In this document: positions 47,275 through 63,950 of the stretch, in pieces
Numbering within the stretch: position 1 is the stretch's first letter
Layout: each line of letters begins with the position of its first letter
From: Chrysoperla carnea
Taxonomy: Eukaryota; Arthropoda; Insecta; Neuroptera; Chrysopidae
DNA: 64,000 bases
Assembly (NCBI RefSeq): GCF_905475395.1
Contig: NC_058338.1
Span: 11,856,935-11,920,934 of the forward strand
Direction: 5' to 3'
Notes under the pieces: model-generated
Told to the model about the DNA's origin: nothing
Seen by the model: only the letters and a program-made list of their open reading frames with translations
Database searches by the model: none
Program-made: the position numbers and the translations under genes

Positions 47275-47694
47275 AAACTACTGAACTGAACATTTACTAA
47301 TTACTTTGTACAGGTTTTGAGTGAAACATAAGTATAATAATAGTAAAAATAAAAGTTTTTAGTTTTATTATTTTATGGTATTTACGTAATATTTCTATGT
47401 TACATTCAAATTTTACGATCAGCTTAGAAATTTATGAGCTAGATTTAAAAAAAATAACAATAGAGATAAAACTTCATTGATGTTTTGTAAATAGTAGTCG
47501 CCGTTAAAAAGCGACTTTAAACAAATAAATAAAAAAATTAAAAACTTAATTGAAAAATTTAAATCCACAATGACAATAGGTATTATTGCATGTTCAAAAT
47601 CAATTGTTTTTACTTCGCTAATTTCAATTGTGTCGAACACGAAACGTTTCAACTACTAAAGGTTGTACGAACTACAAAACCCGTGGCCGATTAA

Positions 47695-48250
47695 GAAAAT
47701 TTTGGAAAAAAAAAACTGGAAAAATAGATCCGGAAAAAATAGATTTGGAAGAAATAGACCCAAAAAAATAGACCTGGAAAATATTATTATTAATTTTTAT
47801 TAAATAAAGTAGACCAGGAAAAAATAGAAGCGGAAAAAATGAAAAAAGTGTCCCATTTTTGAGCGCAAGGGCTAAAAACTTCAGAACCCAATCAATTCAT
47901 CTATAGTCGACAAACTCAACCTTACCAATTCGTAATTAAAACAACACAGACTAATAAAAAAAATATAAGAAATGTTCAAGGCCACAAAAATTAAATAGAT
48001 TAAAAAATCCTAAAATTCTAAAGAAAAAGAAAAATCAGTTATATTAATCAGCGCACTCTCTGAGTCGATAGGTGACTCACAAAATATATTACCACAAAGA
48101 AACTTCTACATTATCAACATTATGTTTTATTAGTCAAATGTGTTGGACAAATAAATTCCGGATCTATTTTTTCCTTCACTATTATTCTGAGTCTATTTTT
48201 TCCGGATCTATTTTATTTTTTCGGTCCATTTTTCCCGTTTGCAGATTAAG
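47695..48250. mobile_element. Foldback element with minisatellite arms
   Basis: The left arm (47705-47835) is an irregular array of about 15-bp units of the type ggaaaaaatagaccc. The right arm (48160-48240) is the same unit inverted (ggatctattttttcc, three or so copies). Between them lie about 320 bp of unrelated AT-rich DNA. Long inverted arms built of short tandem units are the structure of Drosophila FB transposons. No transposase is present. Confidence 0.6.
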
Positions 48251-48299
48251 GTCGTCCACTGGTTCACTATTTTTTCACGTTTCACGTGTTTTTATCTCC

Positions 48300-48332
48300 T
48301 AATCATGGAGGTTATAAAGACCTCCATGCTCC
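48300..48332. repeat. Minimal palindrome related to the 15125 MITE ends
   Basis: catggaggttataaagacct ccatg: two copies of the ccatggaggt terminus facing each other with almost nothing between. Confidence 0.45.
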
Positions 48333-49310
48333 TAATAAACAATTAACAGATTCTTAAATTGTTTTGCAACACTCAAATTATTTTTCATAAAATTGGCAGT
48401 GCCATACTCGAAAGAGTAAACTAAGAGTTGTGTATTTTACAAAAAATTCTTTTTACTTAAAAAAGGTCAAGAAATTTGTAGTACTTGTTCAAAAAATTCG
48501 AACACTTCTTTTGTGGTTAATGGTTTAAACTCCTTTGGTTTTTGCAATCCTTTTACCGTTTATAAACGGTAATTACCTTCTGCTGATTTTACGATCTTTC
48601 ATCATTTTGACTATTTTATTTGACGTGATCGCCTTTTTAGAAGCTAACTGTTTTGGAAGAAACTACATTACCAAAAATAAAATCCGAATCCATAAACGAT
48701 AAGAATTTAAAATTTTAATGGCTTTATGTTAATGTTAGGTATAAAGAAAGGTGTTATAAATTATTTTAAGATAGGTAATTGGTATACGTCTAATAAATAA
48801 TTTTAAGAAAAAGGCACGGTAATTTAATTTATTTTGGTCAAGGTTCCAAATCGTTACAGTAAATACATTACAGTTCCACTTATAGCTACGTATAAAAACA
48901 AATTAAGAATATTGTAATTGTAATTTAATCTAAAATCAAATTAAACATTTGAAAATCATTTTAATATTAAATGATAATGAATGACTTGTTATGCACAATT
49001 TCAAATGGAAAAATAAATTTTTATATGACTAGCATAATCATTGAAACAACAGCAAAAAAATGTATCATATAGATACAGCCCTGGGTTTGAGAGAGGTCAC
49101 AATATATAAGAACATTCTAGTTAAACAAGTATGGAAAATAAACCTTGAACAAGTGGTGTTCATATCAGAGTTTAGTATTGTGGGGACTTTGCTGCTCACG
49201 CTATTGAAAGTACGGCCGTCATCCTGTTCTTGATTGCATAAAATTCATTTTAGTGGGGGTATTTTTTGGTTTGTTTTCTTTATATTTTGTTAATCAATAA
49301 TTCCGTTAGT
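48333..49310. promoter_or_regulatory. Upstream region of transaldolase
   Basis: No gene seen. The promoter and 5'UTR of the transaldolase gene should lie in the last few hundred bases. No clear core motif. Confidence 0.3.
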
Positions 49311-52612
<3,302 letters not shown>

Positions 52613-52689
52613 ATTGTTTTTAGATGTTTGTTACCAACAAAATTACATTCCACTCCATTTGTATTGTTGGAATTTTTTTTATTTTTTAA

Positions 52690-52695
52690 AATAAA
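52690..52695 (+). terminator. Transaldolase poly(A) signal
   Basis: AATAAA 78 bases after the stop codon, followed by a T-rich stretch. Confidence 0.5.
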
Positions 52696-53760
52696 TTGTA
52701 TTTTTTTAAATACGAAATTTGTATAGAAAATTTACTATGGTTTGTAAAATTATATTATTAAAATATTTTAAAGAATTCTGTAACGGTTATTTTATATCCA
52801 AAACACCAATCAGTACATCGCTCTCCGTAATTTAAATTTTTCGAATCACGTTAATAACAGGTGTTAAGTTTCAATAAAACGTGTAAAAAATTTAATTCAT
52901 ATTCGTAAATGATAACAGTTAAATTAGAAAAATAATATTCAAATTAAGATGAGCATTTCTGTGGGCTGTATTCTACATTTTGTTAAAATATATCCCTATT
53001 CAGGACCCACAATAAATCGATCAAAGGGGGTATATTTTAAGAAAATGTAGAAAACTTATTTTAATTTTCTGCTCATGCCGATTGAATAACCATTTCAAAA
53101 TTTTAATTGGAAATAAATAGGCATGAATGAGCGAAAAAAAATGTAATTTACAAATTTCCTATTGTAATTATTCAAAATTTTAAACCGGAATGAATGTGAA
53201 AAAATTAAAAAAAACAAATTTAATTCTTTAGTCATTTCGAATGAAACTGATAGAAAAATTTCATCATTAGAATTCACCCTTTGAATCAAAAAACTTTTAC
53301 CGAGGGAGATTTTCGCCAAATTCCTCATTTTCTTTGATCAGAATTGATTCAATACATTACCTATGGTGGGTAGAGATAAGGAGCGAACCATTTCGGTACA
53401 TAAAAAGTGTCCATTGAAAAGCAACAAATAAGGATGGCGTTGCTGTAGCCAAAGTGTAAATTTTAAAAGAAGTGCTCAAAATAATAAGAGTAAGATAAAA
53501 ATCTAAACAAGCTCACATTACATCCAACACCTTTTGCTACACAAACGCCATTCCGGTCAATTTTTGAACTGTTATTTGCTATTTTCGTCTGGACACTTAT
53601 TTACTCCTATTTAGAATGGTTTTCCTTGTCTCTACTCTACATAACTTTACTCTATCAATCCCCCTTGGAAAATATTTGGGACTTTGAACCTATTATAAAA
53701 ACCATTAACCTCTAAATTAAGCTTAGAATCATGGCTTAGAAGCTGTAAACCTATAAATTT
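52696..53760. other. Intergenic, nothing recognised
   Basis: AT-rich, with only short open frames and no domain. A less AT-rich patch lies at 53340-53640 but without recognisable content. Confidence 0.3.
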
Positions 53761-54243
53761 TGGTATAGGTGTTCATAAAATCACCTAATTAGTACATTTC
53801 CGTCTGTCTGCCGTCTGTCATCACGATTATTCAAAAACGAAAAGAGATATCAAGCTGATTTTTTTATAGTGTGCTTAGGACGTAAAAATTGAGGTCGAGT
53901 TCGTAAATGAGCAACATGTCAATCAGGTCTTGGGTCCGTAAGACCCATCTTGTAAACCGTTAGAGATAGAACAAATATTTAAATGTTCCTTATAAAAAAA
54001 TAAACAACTTTTGTTTGAAACATTTTCTTGTAAACATCACTGTTTACCCACGAGTTCGCTAATTAGGTGAAAACTTTGTAGTATGTATTAATATGGAAAT
54101 ATCAGTTATGTGTGTTTGGCTATTTAAGAGTGGAAGTCTTTCTTTATTTACGTGACGTCAAAAAACAAACGATTGCGTCATCAAAACTGTGTATACATGG
54201 TATTTCAACAATTAACTCAGTCAATTGTTTGTTTTCACTTGTT
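53761..54243 (+). mobile_element. MITE family A, intergenic copy
   Basis: It starts around ggtgttcataaaatcaccta and continues through ccgtctgtctgccgtctgtc atcacga and aacaacttttgtttgaaaca to cagtcaattgtttgttttca cttgtt. The far head (agtatattaagtttagtccc) is missing. It lies between two plus-strand genes in the same orientation as them. Confidence 0.65.
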
Positions 54244-55016
54244 ATCGATTATATTTGAACTTACTAAATTTGAAACAGCACCATTTTATTTCTTTTATAA
54301 AAACAAACAAACCCAAAACATAAAAATTGATAAGTTTTTATTAGTAAATTACCTTTAATCCCATATAAAATTTAAATTTAAAATGTAATATATCTAAAAG
54401 ATACTAGATGGTCTTAGTAGGATGATATACTATCCGTTCCGTGGATACTGGATAGTGGATAGTTTAACTACGACCGCAAATGACGTTAGTCAATTAAAAT
54501 ATAACTTGTAGACACACTACTTTACTATTCATATTCATTTTGAGTTGCCGTTGCCGATCATGGCATCACAATAATGTATTTAATTTTTGTGCTATTATTA
54601 AATTCTCATTAGTTGTTACACACTTGGTCTAAGCTTTATAATATGCTAAAATTTATCTATAAATACGGTAACGTAAATATTTTTATTTAAAAAAAATAAA
54701 CATAATATTTATTTTGTTTATTTTATTTTAAAAATAGTTTTTATATTTAACCCTATTTCAAAATACTATACTTATAACTAACATACATAAGTAGTATATT
54801 CTTTATTCATAAATTAAAAATAATTACAATCATAATCAAGTTGTTTCTTATTAGAAAATAGAAAAAAAATCTAGTTCAAATAATTCAGTTCTGTGTCTAT
54901 AATAATTTCTACTTTTTGTTTTTTAGATAACTTATTATGTAATGATTTTTGTGGGGTGCTGATATAAAAAATTATTTTAACAGATATATAATTTTTTTTG
55001 TTAAGAAATAAAAACT
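54244..55016. promoter_or_regulatory. Upstream region of PGAP2
   Basis: AT-rich, no gene. It includes a ctatccgt..ggatactggatagtggatag palindromic patch near 54430. The promoter of the next gene is presumed here. Confidence 0.3.
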
Positions 55017-58000
55017 ATGACAATGACGAAAGTGAATTCAGAAATGTTGATTGAAAATAATTCAATAAATAATTTAAAATTATCATCACAACAAATGGCT
55101 GTGTATTTTGTTATGAGCTTCCGAAAACTATGTTTGGCAACTGTTTCACTTCCTTTAGTTGCGTTATGTTTTTGTTTTATTACAGCGTATATCTTCCAAT
55201 ATGATGATGTTCATGAAACACATTGTAGAGTAAGTAGTTTTCATTTATAAATTTTGTGGTGTGTTTGTTTTTAAATCATTGTTTTATCATTAGTTATCCA
55301 GTCAAATTAGTCCATAAAATATAAAGTTACAAAAAGTCCCATAGAGCTAAAAATTGGTATGAATATTCAGAATACTATTATAAATGAATTGTGAAAAGTC
55401 CCCATCAATCCCCCTTGTGCAACAAATTTTATTGAGGGGGGAAATTTGCAAAAATAAGCTTTTCGCGTTTTTCAGCAAAACAATCGAGTTTTACAGCAAA
55501 AATAGTTCAGAAAAAAATTATAGATAATCCAATTCTCTACTAAAAGTGTCTCTACACCTTTTTTCATAAGTATTGTCATTTTCGTGATATAGCGGTTCAA
55601 AGAATTGAACAAATTATTTTTTTCGTAATACATTTTTGAACCGTTATACGAGTAAAAATATGAGGATTTATTTTTGATGAACCAGCTTCTTCTTCTTGGC
55701 CCTGTCTTTTCACAGCAACAATGCTACTCTTTCGAGTATAATTTTTTTCGACACTGCACATGAATTACAGATGTCTGGTCTTTCAGGTACTCCGTTTTGC
55801 TGAAAAACGTGAAAAACCTATTTTTGCGAACTTCTCCCCTAAATACAATTTTTTGCACAAGGGGGATTGATGGGGACTTTTCACAATTCATTTATAATAG
55901 TTTTCTGAACATTCATACCAATTTTTAGCTCTATGGGAATTTTTGTAACCTTCAAAGTGTAATTTGACTGGATAAAGCCGGTAGAATTGATTTAAAGGAT
56001 GTACAAAGTTTTAAATTTTTTTAATACACAACATAATGGTCCAAATAATCAATATAGCAGCCAGTTGGAAAAAGTAGTTTTTTTAGTTAGTTATATCAAA
56101 ATATGTTAAGGCTGATTCCATATGTGACTGACACTAAAAGTACATGATACACTTTTTCATGGAATCAACCTTAAATAAAACCCGCAAACCTCTAATTTCA
56201 AGAATTTTTTGAATCAAAAGGTTAATCTCTATAATGTTTTATCCAGATAGATAAATAAAAGATTCATTTGAATAAGTAATCGTTATTGTAATTTTCTTCC
56301 TCTTTTTGTGAAAATTTATAAAGGCGTTTTATTAATATTGTTTTGTCTTGTTAGTAGCGTTGCCTTCAAAAAACCTCATAAAAATTAATTTAATTTAAAA
56401 TAGCCATGAACAACTTTTCGAGAAACAAGCTATCTAGGGCATGTTTATCAATCGTTAAAACGAACGTTAAAATTCCATAGAAATTATGTTTAACTAAACA
56501 TAATAAATATGAAAAATTTTAACAATTCATAATAATTATCATAAGGTTTTTATTGCAATTAAATTTTATCGACAATCATTTCAAAATTTTTACTTATTTA
56601 GTTTGATAAAATTTATAATAATTATAATATTTATATAACTTTAGTAAAGAATTACTATAATAGGTGATAAGATTACGATGGCCTAAATTATAGTGGGTTC
56701 GGTTCGAAATTCTTTGATTTAAAATAATTTTGTTTAACTCAACATACATGTACCTTTTTTCAAAGGCCTGTCCAAGTCTGTTTAGAGAACTTGGATGCAT
56801 ATAATATAATAGCTTAGTCACGAAATTGTAATATGTGATTGGTGCTACCACACTGTATATTAGAAGTAGAAAACGTGAGGGCAAGTGGCTTTTCGTATCT
56901 TTAATACTTTGACTAAAAATAGCGATCATAAGTTTTATCCAGACTCTGAATATAGTCTTTAACTCAGTCATACAGACAGGTACTGTATTCAATACTATTC
57001 CTTAAAAGTAAAGCAAATCCGGCCGATTAGTGAACAAATAACGGTCTGACATCAGATAATTATTTTATTGCCTTACTAAGCACCATGTAGCCTGTAATAA
57101 CTTGCTTACTCTCTTCAGGAATAAAGTGATAATTTTGTTGATGATTATTTTAATTGAAGTGATTGTAATTAGCAGTGGCATAGTAATGACCTTGAATATT
57201 AATATTCTAAATATATTTATTCTAATTAAAAATAAAGCAAGTTAATAAAAATTATGTTCTTATCTTAGCTTGGCAAGGATTTTAGACTATTTTATACATT
57301 TATTTATTATAATTAGTGCTATTACTGCTCAAGTAGTTTATTCGCACGGTTTGTCGTAAATACACATATTTTAAGAGCTTATTTCTTGACCATTTTTAAG
57401 TCGAAAACACATTTTTACACTTTTGTCTCAAAAATTGAATAGTTCAAAATTAATATACCTTGATACAGGATTATATACACAGGATATAAAAATGAAAATA
57501 TAATTGTACAAAATGTATACTTTTCTTAATTTCCAATGATGTCTTACGTTTAATTGCAATTTATTTAACTACAAACTCAATTATTATAAAAATAAAGTAC
57601 AATAAATTAATGTGAATGCATTACATGAAAGCACTTATCAATTTCACAGTTGTTAATGCAGTGCGAAAATAATGTATTTTCATAGCCTACATTACGGTTA
57701 TTAATCAAGTTGTTAGGAAAATTCAAATTCAGAGGTCATAAGTGAAATTGATTGTGCAAGCCAAAAAATTATCATGATTATTTATATTTCATAAGTATAA
57801 CTCATAAAAGTTTATTTTAACAGGGTTTATTGGTCATTAACCTTGTAAACTAAAAAAATCATCCGATAAAAAACCATTTCGTATTATTTAAATAATAAAA
57901 ATAGAAATATAACAATTATATGTCTGATTACATCAAGTAAAAATCAAAAAATTTGAAAATTGAGTATGGACAATTGAAAGCTTGATTATTTCTCTTTGAA

Positions 58001-59920
58001 ATGTGCTTATATTGATATTTATTCTTTTTTTCGCCAGCAAAGCAAAATAGTTACTTTTCAGATTAAACTGTCGTATCTCCTCAAATAATGACCTTACAGA
58101 AAATTGTACATTGATATATTTTTGAGTTTAAGAAACATTTGTATAGAAATTTCATTGCCTTAATATTGTTAAAAATAAGAAAGTGTAAGAATACATATTC
58201 CAGAATTCTTACGCATTATTCGTTCAATTATTACGATTCTTGGATCATCTTGTTCATATAAAAGAAAATTTTCTTTTTTATATCGACTCAAAACATATTT
58301 AAGATCAACAATGTTACAAAATAGACCAAATAATAATAATAACATATAAGTCTATTTAGAATAGACTAAATCATATCGCTGTCTTTTATTGTGATATTAC
58401 GGAACAATTAGATAAGATTGAAATAAACGAGCAATATAATTTAATTATTTGTTTTTTTAAGGTTTATAACATAATTCCATCGATAAGTGCAATAACTGGC
58501 GTTACACCACAAATTTACTTATGGCGTGTTTGTGTGGCATTGCATATCGGCCCTAGAATTATAATTGCATCTGTATATCATTCATATTATGCTTCGTTAC
58601 TACGTGTAAATAAAGATTCTGAGGTAAGCCATTCGAAATACATACACAAACACATTCATATAAATGTGTATCTATAACCAAAAATTCTTTTTACCTGCAT
58701 TACTGACTAAGATTACTGATAACTTCGTATGATTCACTCACAGATGACCCTTCCCTCTACCCTTCAATCTGGCATATCGCATTTTTAATTTGGTTGTTTA
58801 GTGTGTTGAATCTACTGAATACACATTTTATTAATTTTTTTAGTCTAGTTTATCGACTCGATTCTGGTTGACTTTAACTTATTGGTTAAATGTTATTGAA
58901 ATTGCTGCATTATGTGGTGTCACATACATTTCAAATCGAGAAAACTATCGTAAGTATTGAAAATTAATTCACAGTTTCTATAAATTTAATACAACAAATT
59001 TTATTTTATTTTAGCTATTCATGAAAAAATATTTATAACATTCATGATAAGCTCGTTAACGCACATGTTAGCGAACATAAAAGTTATACGAATCGCTCAA
59101 AGTATGGGCGCCAAAGAAAAGTCCCAGGGACAACCACTTGCTCAATCACTTTTCATTAAACAAACTTTATTCGCAATATCTTTATTATCGACTGTTGGAT
59201 TAGTTGGGTTTTTCTTGAAACATCGATTGCTTTGTCATGATATGGGTATGTATTGACATTTTACAAATTTTATATTAAAAAAAAAACTTACTTATTTGTA
59301 GCTTTCAAAACTTGCAAAATCAAAAAAATTATTTGAAAAATTTTGAAAAAACTCTCGTTTTTGGAATTACCAACTCAGATCGGTCAATTTTAAAAATACG
59401 TGATTTGATGCAGCATGCACATCTTTTAATTTGAGACTGAATTAATAGTTTAGATTAGTATATAGAGATGGCGAACCATTATTTAACAAAGTGTCATTTT
59501 TTCAAATGATATATTTAATGAGGCCCAGATGACAATTTTATTTAAGGAAATTGATTATTATGGTGTACGTAAACAAACTATGCGCCATCAGCAATTATTT
59601 TTCACGATGTAATTACAATAAAAAAACGATCTCACGTTCGTGGAATCACTCGCGTTCGTTTTTAATACCTTTGTGATCGGTGGCTTACCCAAAATGTTGT
59701 GTCTCGTGCCATTGGTTTAGATAGTTTGAATAATTTGATTAAAAACTTGTTCTTTCTTCAAATTTCAGCATTTAGTTGGTTTGCATTATGTGAATACATA
59801 ATTGCTATATCAAATATGGCGTTCCATGTAATCGTTGTATTTGATTTTCCAACAGAAAATTTAATTGTGGCAGATGCGATCCCATTAACAAGCCCAGCTT
59901 ACAATAAAAAGTCCAACTAA
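55017..59920 (+). CDS. PGAP2: PGAP2 (post-GPI attachment to proteins 2, FRAG1 family)
   Basis: Five exons: 55017-55229, 58462-58623, 58844-58949, 59015-59245 and 59769-59920. All are in phase; about 287 residues. This is a Golgi/ER multispanning membrane protein needed for lipid remodelling of GPI anchors. The family signature THCRVYNIIPSISAITGVTP, then YLWRVCVALHIGPRIIIASV, crosses the exon 1-2 junction. Hydrophobic segments lie at residues about 38-60 (LATVSLPLVALCFCFITAYI), in exon 3 (WLNVIEIAALCGVTYI), in exon 4 (ITFMISSLTHMLANI; FAISLLSTVGLVGFFL) and exon 5 (WFALCEYIIAISNMAFHVIV). The TENLIVAD-type end near the C terminus is also typical. Intron 1 is 3.2 kb and carries a foldback element. 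The start is the first ATG in the open exon 1 frame; ATGACAATG gives an alternative two codons later. Confidence 0.92.
55294..55975. mobile_element. Foldback element in PGAP2 intron 1
   Basis: The ends ttatccagtcaaatta and taatttgactggataa are inverted. Arms of about 200 bp include agctaaaaattggtatgaat, tgaattgtgaaaagtcccca tcaatcccccttgtgca and gttttcagcaaaac-like blocks. The centre is near 55630. There is no ORF. Confidence 0.7.
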
Positions 59921-59925
59921 ACTAA

Positions 59926-59940
59926 AATAAACGTAATAAA
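59926..59940 (+). terminator. PGAP2 poly(A) signals
   Basis: Two AATAAA hexamers (59926-59931 and 59935-59940) directly after the stop codon, followed by T-rich sequence. Confidence 0.5.
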
Positions 59941-62936
59941 TTCATAGGATTGAGGTAAACTTTAAAAACTATATAAAAATTGAAAAAATACCATTCGTGT
60001 TAAATTTATTGTTTTATTTTTTACAAACTTATTTATTTATTTTATTTTTTTATTTTACAAACAAAAGCATTTAATTTTGTTTATTTTTAGAATCAAACTG
60101 ATTTGTATAAGTAGTACCTTATGCCAGAAGAATGTATCAACCAATTTTCGGATTTTGTTGAGATATTTTGCCAGTGCATTCCATTTGTTATCAAAATTGT
60201 ATTTTGGTGGATGCAACCTTCTGACATGAGGCCCTCGATATGACTACAAAGCTTTAAGCTAATCACAATCAACAGGGTATTGCAACACATTTAGATATTT
60301 AATTTCGAAAAGACGTTCGTTTAAATAAATTCTATTTTTATTCCAATATTAATGGCTTCCAGAAAAAGATTTTGATGTGGTAATGTTTCATCGATTCCAA
60401 TCTTGTGTCTGTGTATCCAAACAAATTTAACTGTATGTATCCGTCCAGATGTGTTTGACTATCAATTATCACAATTGGAGCCAGTTAACTAATCGTCAGT
60501 TTTAATACATTTTAATTGAATTTTCAAAATTTTTCCTTAAATACTTATACAAATCAGAGCTAGTACCTATTTATTGATATTACTCTAATCTTCTTGGTAA
60601 CATTATGTTCTTCTAGTCTAAGAAAAATAGAATTGTAATTTCCAAACAAGCAGGCAATTAAAGGTTAAATAACAGTCCAATCAAATAGTCTTTCAATCAA
60701 AATATGAAGGCAATACTCGAATACAAATTTTTCAAGGATCCAAATTTTTCAAACTAAAATTTCCCTCTATGAAACACTCAATTTGTTTTGTGGGCGTTCA
60801 AGAATTGAAGCTGATACGGGGCTCTTAGGCAGTTGCCTACTCTTCCTAATGGTTACAATCTGGCCCTGACTAACCATTCAAGTATTTATTTCCTCATCCA
60901 TATTTTGATTGATAGGAGTAATTAATTGAACTGTTAAAAAATGTCGATATATTTATGAGTTAAATATGAAAAACTTGATACAAACATGAAAATTGCTAAA
61001 AACACATGACAAAAAGGAAATATTTTATTCCCATAAGTCAGTCTTCCAATTGATCAAAATAAATTTAATAAAACTTTCATAAATAAATTGTTTTGTTATG
61101 AAAAGCTAGGAAAGTTTTTGTTTTTGACAGTTCGATAATTTAGAAATTAATTTAAATTACTTGCACGCACGAATACCAAGCCTGAAATTATTTTACCAGC
61201 TTCTTAATTACAATTATGTAAATTTTACTACATTTTACTGGATTAATTCGACCAATTTTCACACCAAAAATTTATCGCTTTTTGTCATTTGTTTGCAGCG
61301 ATTAAAACCTAATAGTAGGTTTCTATACTCTTACAAACATTTTAATAAAGTTTCATTGATGAAAAAATCGCAGTATAACTTAGCATTGTCTATTTTTCTT
61401 CGACTATGTAGTCTAGCGAAGTGTAAAACTGATGTTAACGATATTTATGTTTATGATATAAATTTTGAAGGCTACGTCATTTTTTTTTTAATGATTGTTT
61501 AGGAGTTATGATTAAATTAGTTTTATGAGGAATGTTCCCATGGGCGTTTATTTCAACGAATATTACTACATAGATCTGTTTAACATTGTGTAGTTCTCAC
61601 AAACATCCATAAAACATGCATTTAAATGTACTTATGACCTAAGCATTCAGTTTACAGTCTCGAAATTGTGATTAAAGAGCCAATATATCAATATGGTTGT
61701 GAATTTAAACATCAGTTAATAAACTTCGTTATATTATTATTTGAAAACACTTGCATAAAAATTGCTGAAATTAATTTATTTTAAAAACAAAATTCCTAAT
61801 AGTTTTAACAATCTATAATTATGCTTTAATTAGCGATTTAGAAGAGGCATTTTGATTTGAATAGAAAAACGAGTTACGATCTTATTAATTTTTAATATTA
61901 TTAATTATTATTGGGCTTCTGATAGAAAACAAATACGTTTTATGCTTAGTAAATAATATAATTATTTCACCACTGACTAAAAATAATTTTAGGTTTGTTA
62001 ACTAGTTCAAAGTCAGGGTTATTTACAATTAGATAATTTTATGAAAGTTAGAGAAAAAAAAACTAAAAAGTACTTAAATAAAAGAAAAATCAAACGTTTT
62101 TTCAAAATTTATGAATTCAGCACAATTTAAAAATATATTGATTCAATTAATTTAGGAGTTTTTTGGAAAATAATAAAACACCATTTGTTATTTTACGTGT
62201 AAAAGAAAATAATAAATATTATATTTAAAGTTTTAAGACAATATTAATCCACGTTTGAAATAAATAATTCAAATCGTAACGTAAAGTGATTCTTAACACG
62301 TAACACGTAAAATTAATTACCTAACCTATTAAACATGTGTAAAGGTTTAAATTAAAAACACATTAAATTAATCAATTAATCGAAAAACAATTGTTTAATT
62401 GTCTTATTTTTAATATAAGCCAGTATTATACTCAATTATAAATTTACAATTAAAATAATATAACAGTAACAGTTAATTGTTTGCAACTCAAATACAGGGT
62501 GAAGCTGAGACCGTAAACTATATAAACAAGAATTTAAGAAAGTTAAGTACTTAAGAAAATTGTGTTTAGAAGCAATATTGTTAATTCAGTAAATTGTATT
62601 CAAAATCAGTACGCCCTATTTAATAGTACAGCTACGAATTTTACGGGGCGTAAACTGTTTGTATAAGGATGAAGAAAAAAGACACTTTGATCAGAAGTGT
62701 TTTTATTTTACGCGCGTGAGCGCGCTTTCAAGTTCATAATAACCAATTGTGCTGAAAAATTATGAAAATAGAAAGGGTAAACTATTGGATATTATATTTT
62801 GAACTATAATAAGTATTTTTTGTTCTTTGACATTCCTAAATCTCGCCGTTTTTAGATACAAACTTTCAAATAAAAAAATAGAACTTGATTGTCTTGTTTT
62901 CTAAATGATCGATCAGTTCGTTTTAATTTTACCTAC
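59941..62936. other. Intergenic, about 3 kb, AT-rich
   Basis: No gene recognised on either strand. The frame at 61161-61502 (+) lacks any domain or splice context and is treated as chance. A cagggtgaagctgagacc motif near 62497 may mark an element end. Confidence 0.35.
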
Positions 62937-62938
62937 TA

Positions 62939-63175
62939 TTGATAAATGGTAAGTAACCTGGTTGTCTAAATTGTAATTATACAAAACGGATCCACTTTCT
63001 GGTTTAATTAGTACGAATTATTATCGACAGCTAGCGGGGTTGCAAGTCCTAGTTATCTGATAAATGGTAAGTACAAGTATTGCCATCTGGCAATCTAAAT
63101 TAGTAATACTCAAATAGGGACCTCTTTCTATTTTGATTAGTGCGAATTATTATCGCCATTTGTCGTGGTTGCATT
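62939..63175. repeat. Two-unit tandem repeat, about 118 bp
   Basis: gataaatggtaagtaa..tctaaatt..ttagt(a/g)cgaattattatcg and g(t/g)ggttgca occur in both units, near 62939 and 63059. Confidence 0.6.
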
Positions 63176-63267
63176 CTGAAATGATATTACCGAGTTGAAT
63201 CTCATAACATTAAAATATTATAGACGAGACGTCTTCGGGCAAGAGACGCTATTAAAATCAGATGAAG

Positions 63268-63477
63268 CTATAGGATTCTGTTGAGGTCGGACGCCACGCA
63301 GAAAATCCACAGCTTCTTTGTGGTAATCTTTCCCAGGATTGATGGATCCAAGTTTTCGGACTCGAACATTCTGAATCTCATGCCCTGCAAATTTCTGTTG
63401 GTGCTAATAACATGTATGGAGTTTTCGTCATCCTCCCTACAGGCTTTACAAATGGGGTCGTCATCAGAGATTTGCAT
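63268..63477 (-). mobile_element. LINE ORF2 C-terminal fragment (Jockey/R1-type tail)
   Basis: The minus strand encodes DPICKACREDDENSIHVIST, then NLQGMRFRMFESENLDPS. The pattern C.AC.E...S.HV.....L...R, followed by a stretch ending WIFCVASDLNRIL, is what remains at the C terminus of many insect non-LTR retrotransposon ORF2s. The first His is in place, but the expected Cys before LQG is Asn. The reverse transcriptase region is not in the window. Confidence 0.6.
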
Positions 63478-63479
63478 TA

Positions 63480-63950
63480 TTCTATAACTAAATAAAGTTT
63501 ACTTTCGTCGTGAAAATATGCGTACATAGATGGACTCACTTGAGGCAGCCAGCCCATCTTTGACAACCTTTCCAATCTCAAGCCCGTTGACGTCCAAGTA
63601 CTCTTGCTGTTCTTAAACAGCTCCAAATGGTTCATGGAGTAGTGTCCGGGGGTGAGTCAAACCTTTTTCGGTATCACAATGATCCTTTTGGTCTAAGTGA
63701 CCCACCCAAAAGCAGCAAGTCTAACTTAACGCTAACGTAAAACATTAAATGAATTTGTAGCTCGATTTCATGCCGAAGTTGATGTTCAATGCCACAAATA
63801 AATTGTTTGCTCTTTTCTCGAGCTACATAAACTTGTACGAATCTGCCTTTCCCCAATGAAATTCTAATGTCCAAGTCATTTATGACCCATTGTTCTTTCT
63901 CTCTCAAAATCTCAAGCGGCAAGTAGGTTGAAAATTCTGTAGTTTTTAAA
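63480..63950 (-). pseudogene. Aurora-kinase-like fragments, broken and interleaved with LINE sequence
   Basis: The minus strand at about 63745-63930 encodes EKEQWVINDLDIRISLGKGR, then VQVYVAREKSKQFIC and, immediately, GIEHQLRHEIELQIHL. This is the Aurora kinase N-lobe. About 13 residues that should carry the ALKV lysine are deleted between FIC and GIEHQL, and the Gly-rich loop has Val for the third Gly. A second piece, MYAYFHDESKLYLVIEY (about 63480-63533), is the next Aurora block (normally directly after the first), here displaced by about 210 bp. It joins straight onto LINE coding sequence. This is not a working kinase; a functional Aurora gene must be elsewhere. Confidence 0.65.

Noticed and set aside
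61161-61502. 113-codon plus-strand frame
   Set aside because: AT-rich composition, no domain and no conserved pattern; likely chance in a long spacer.
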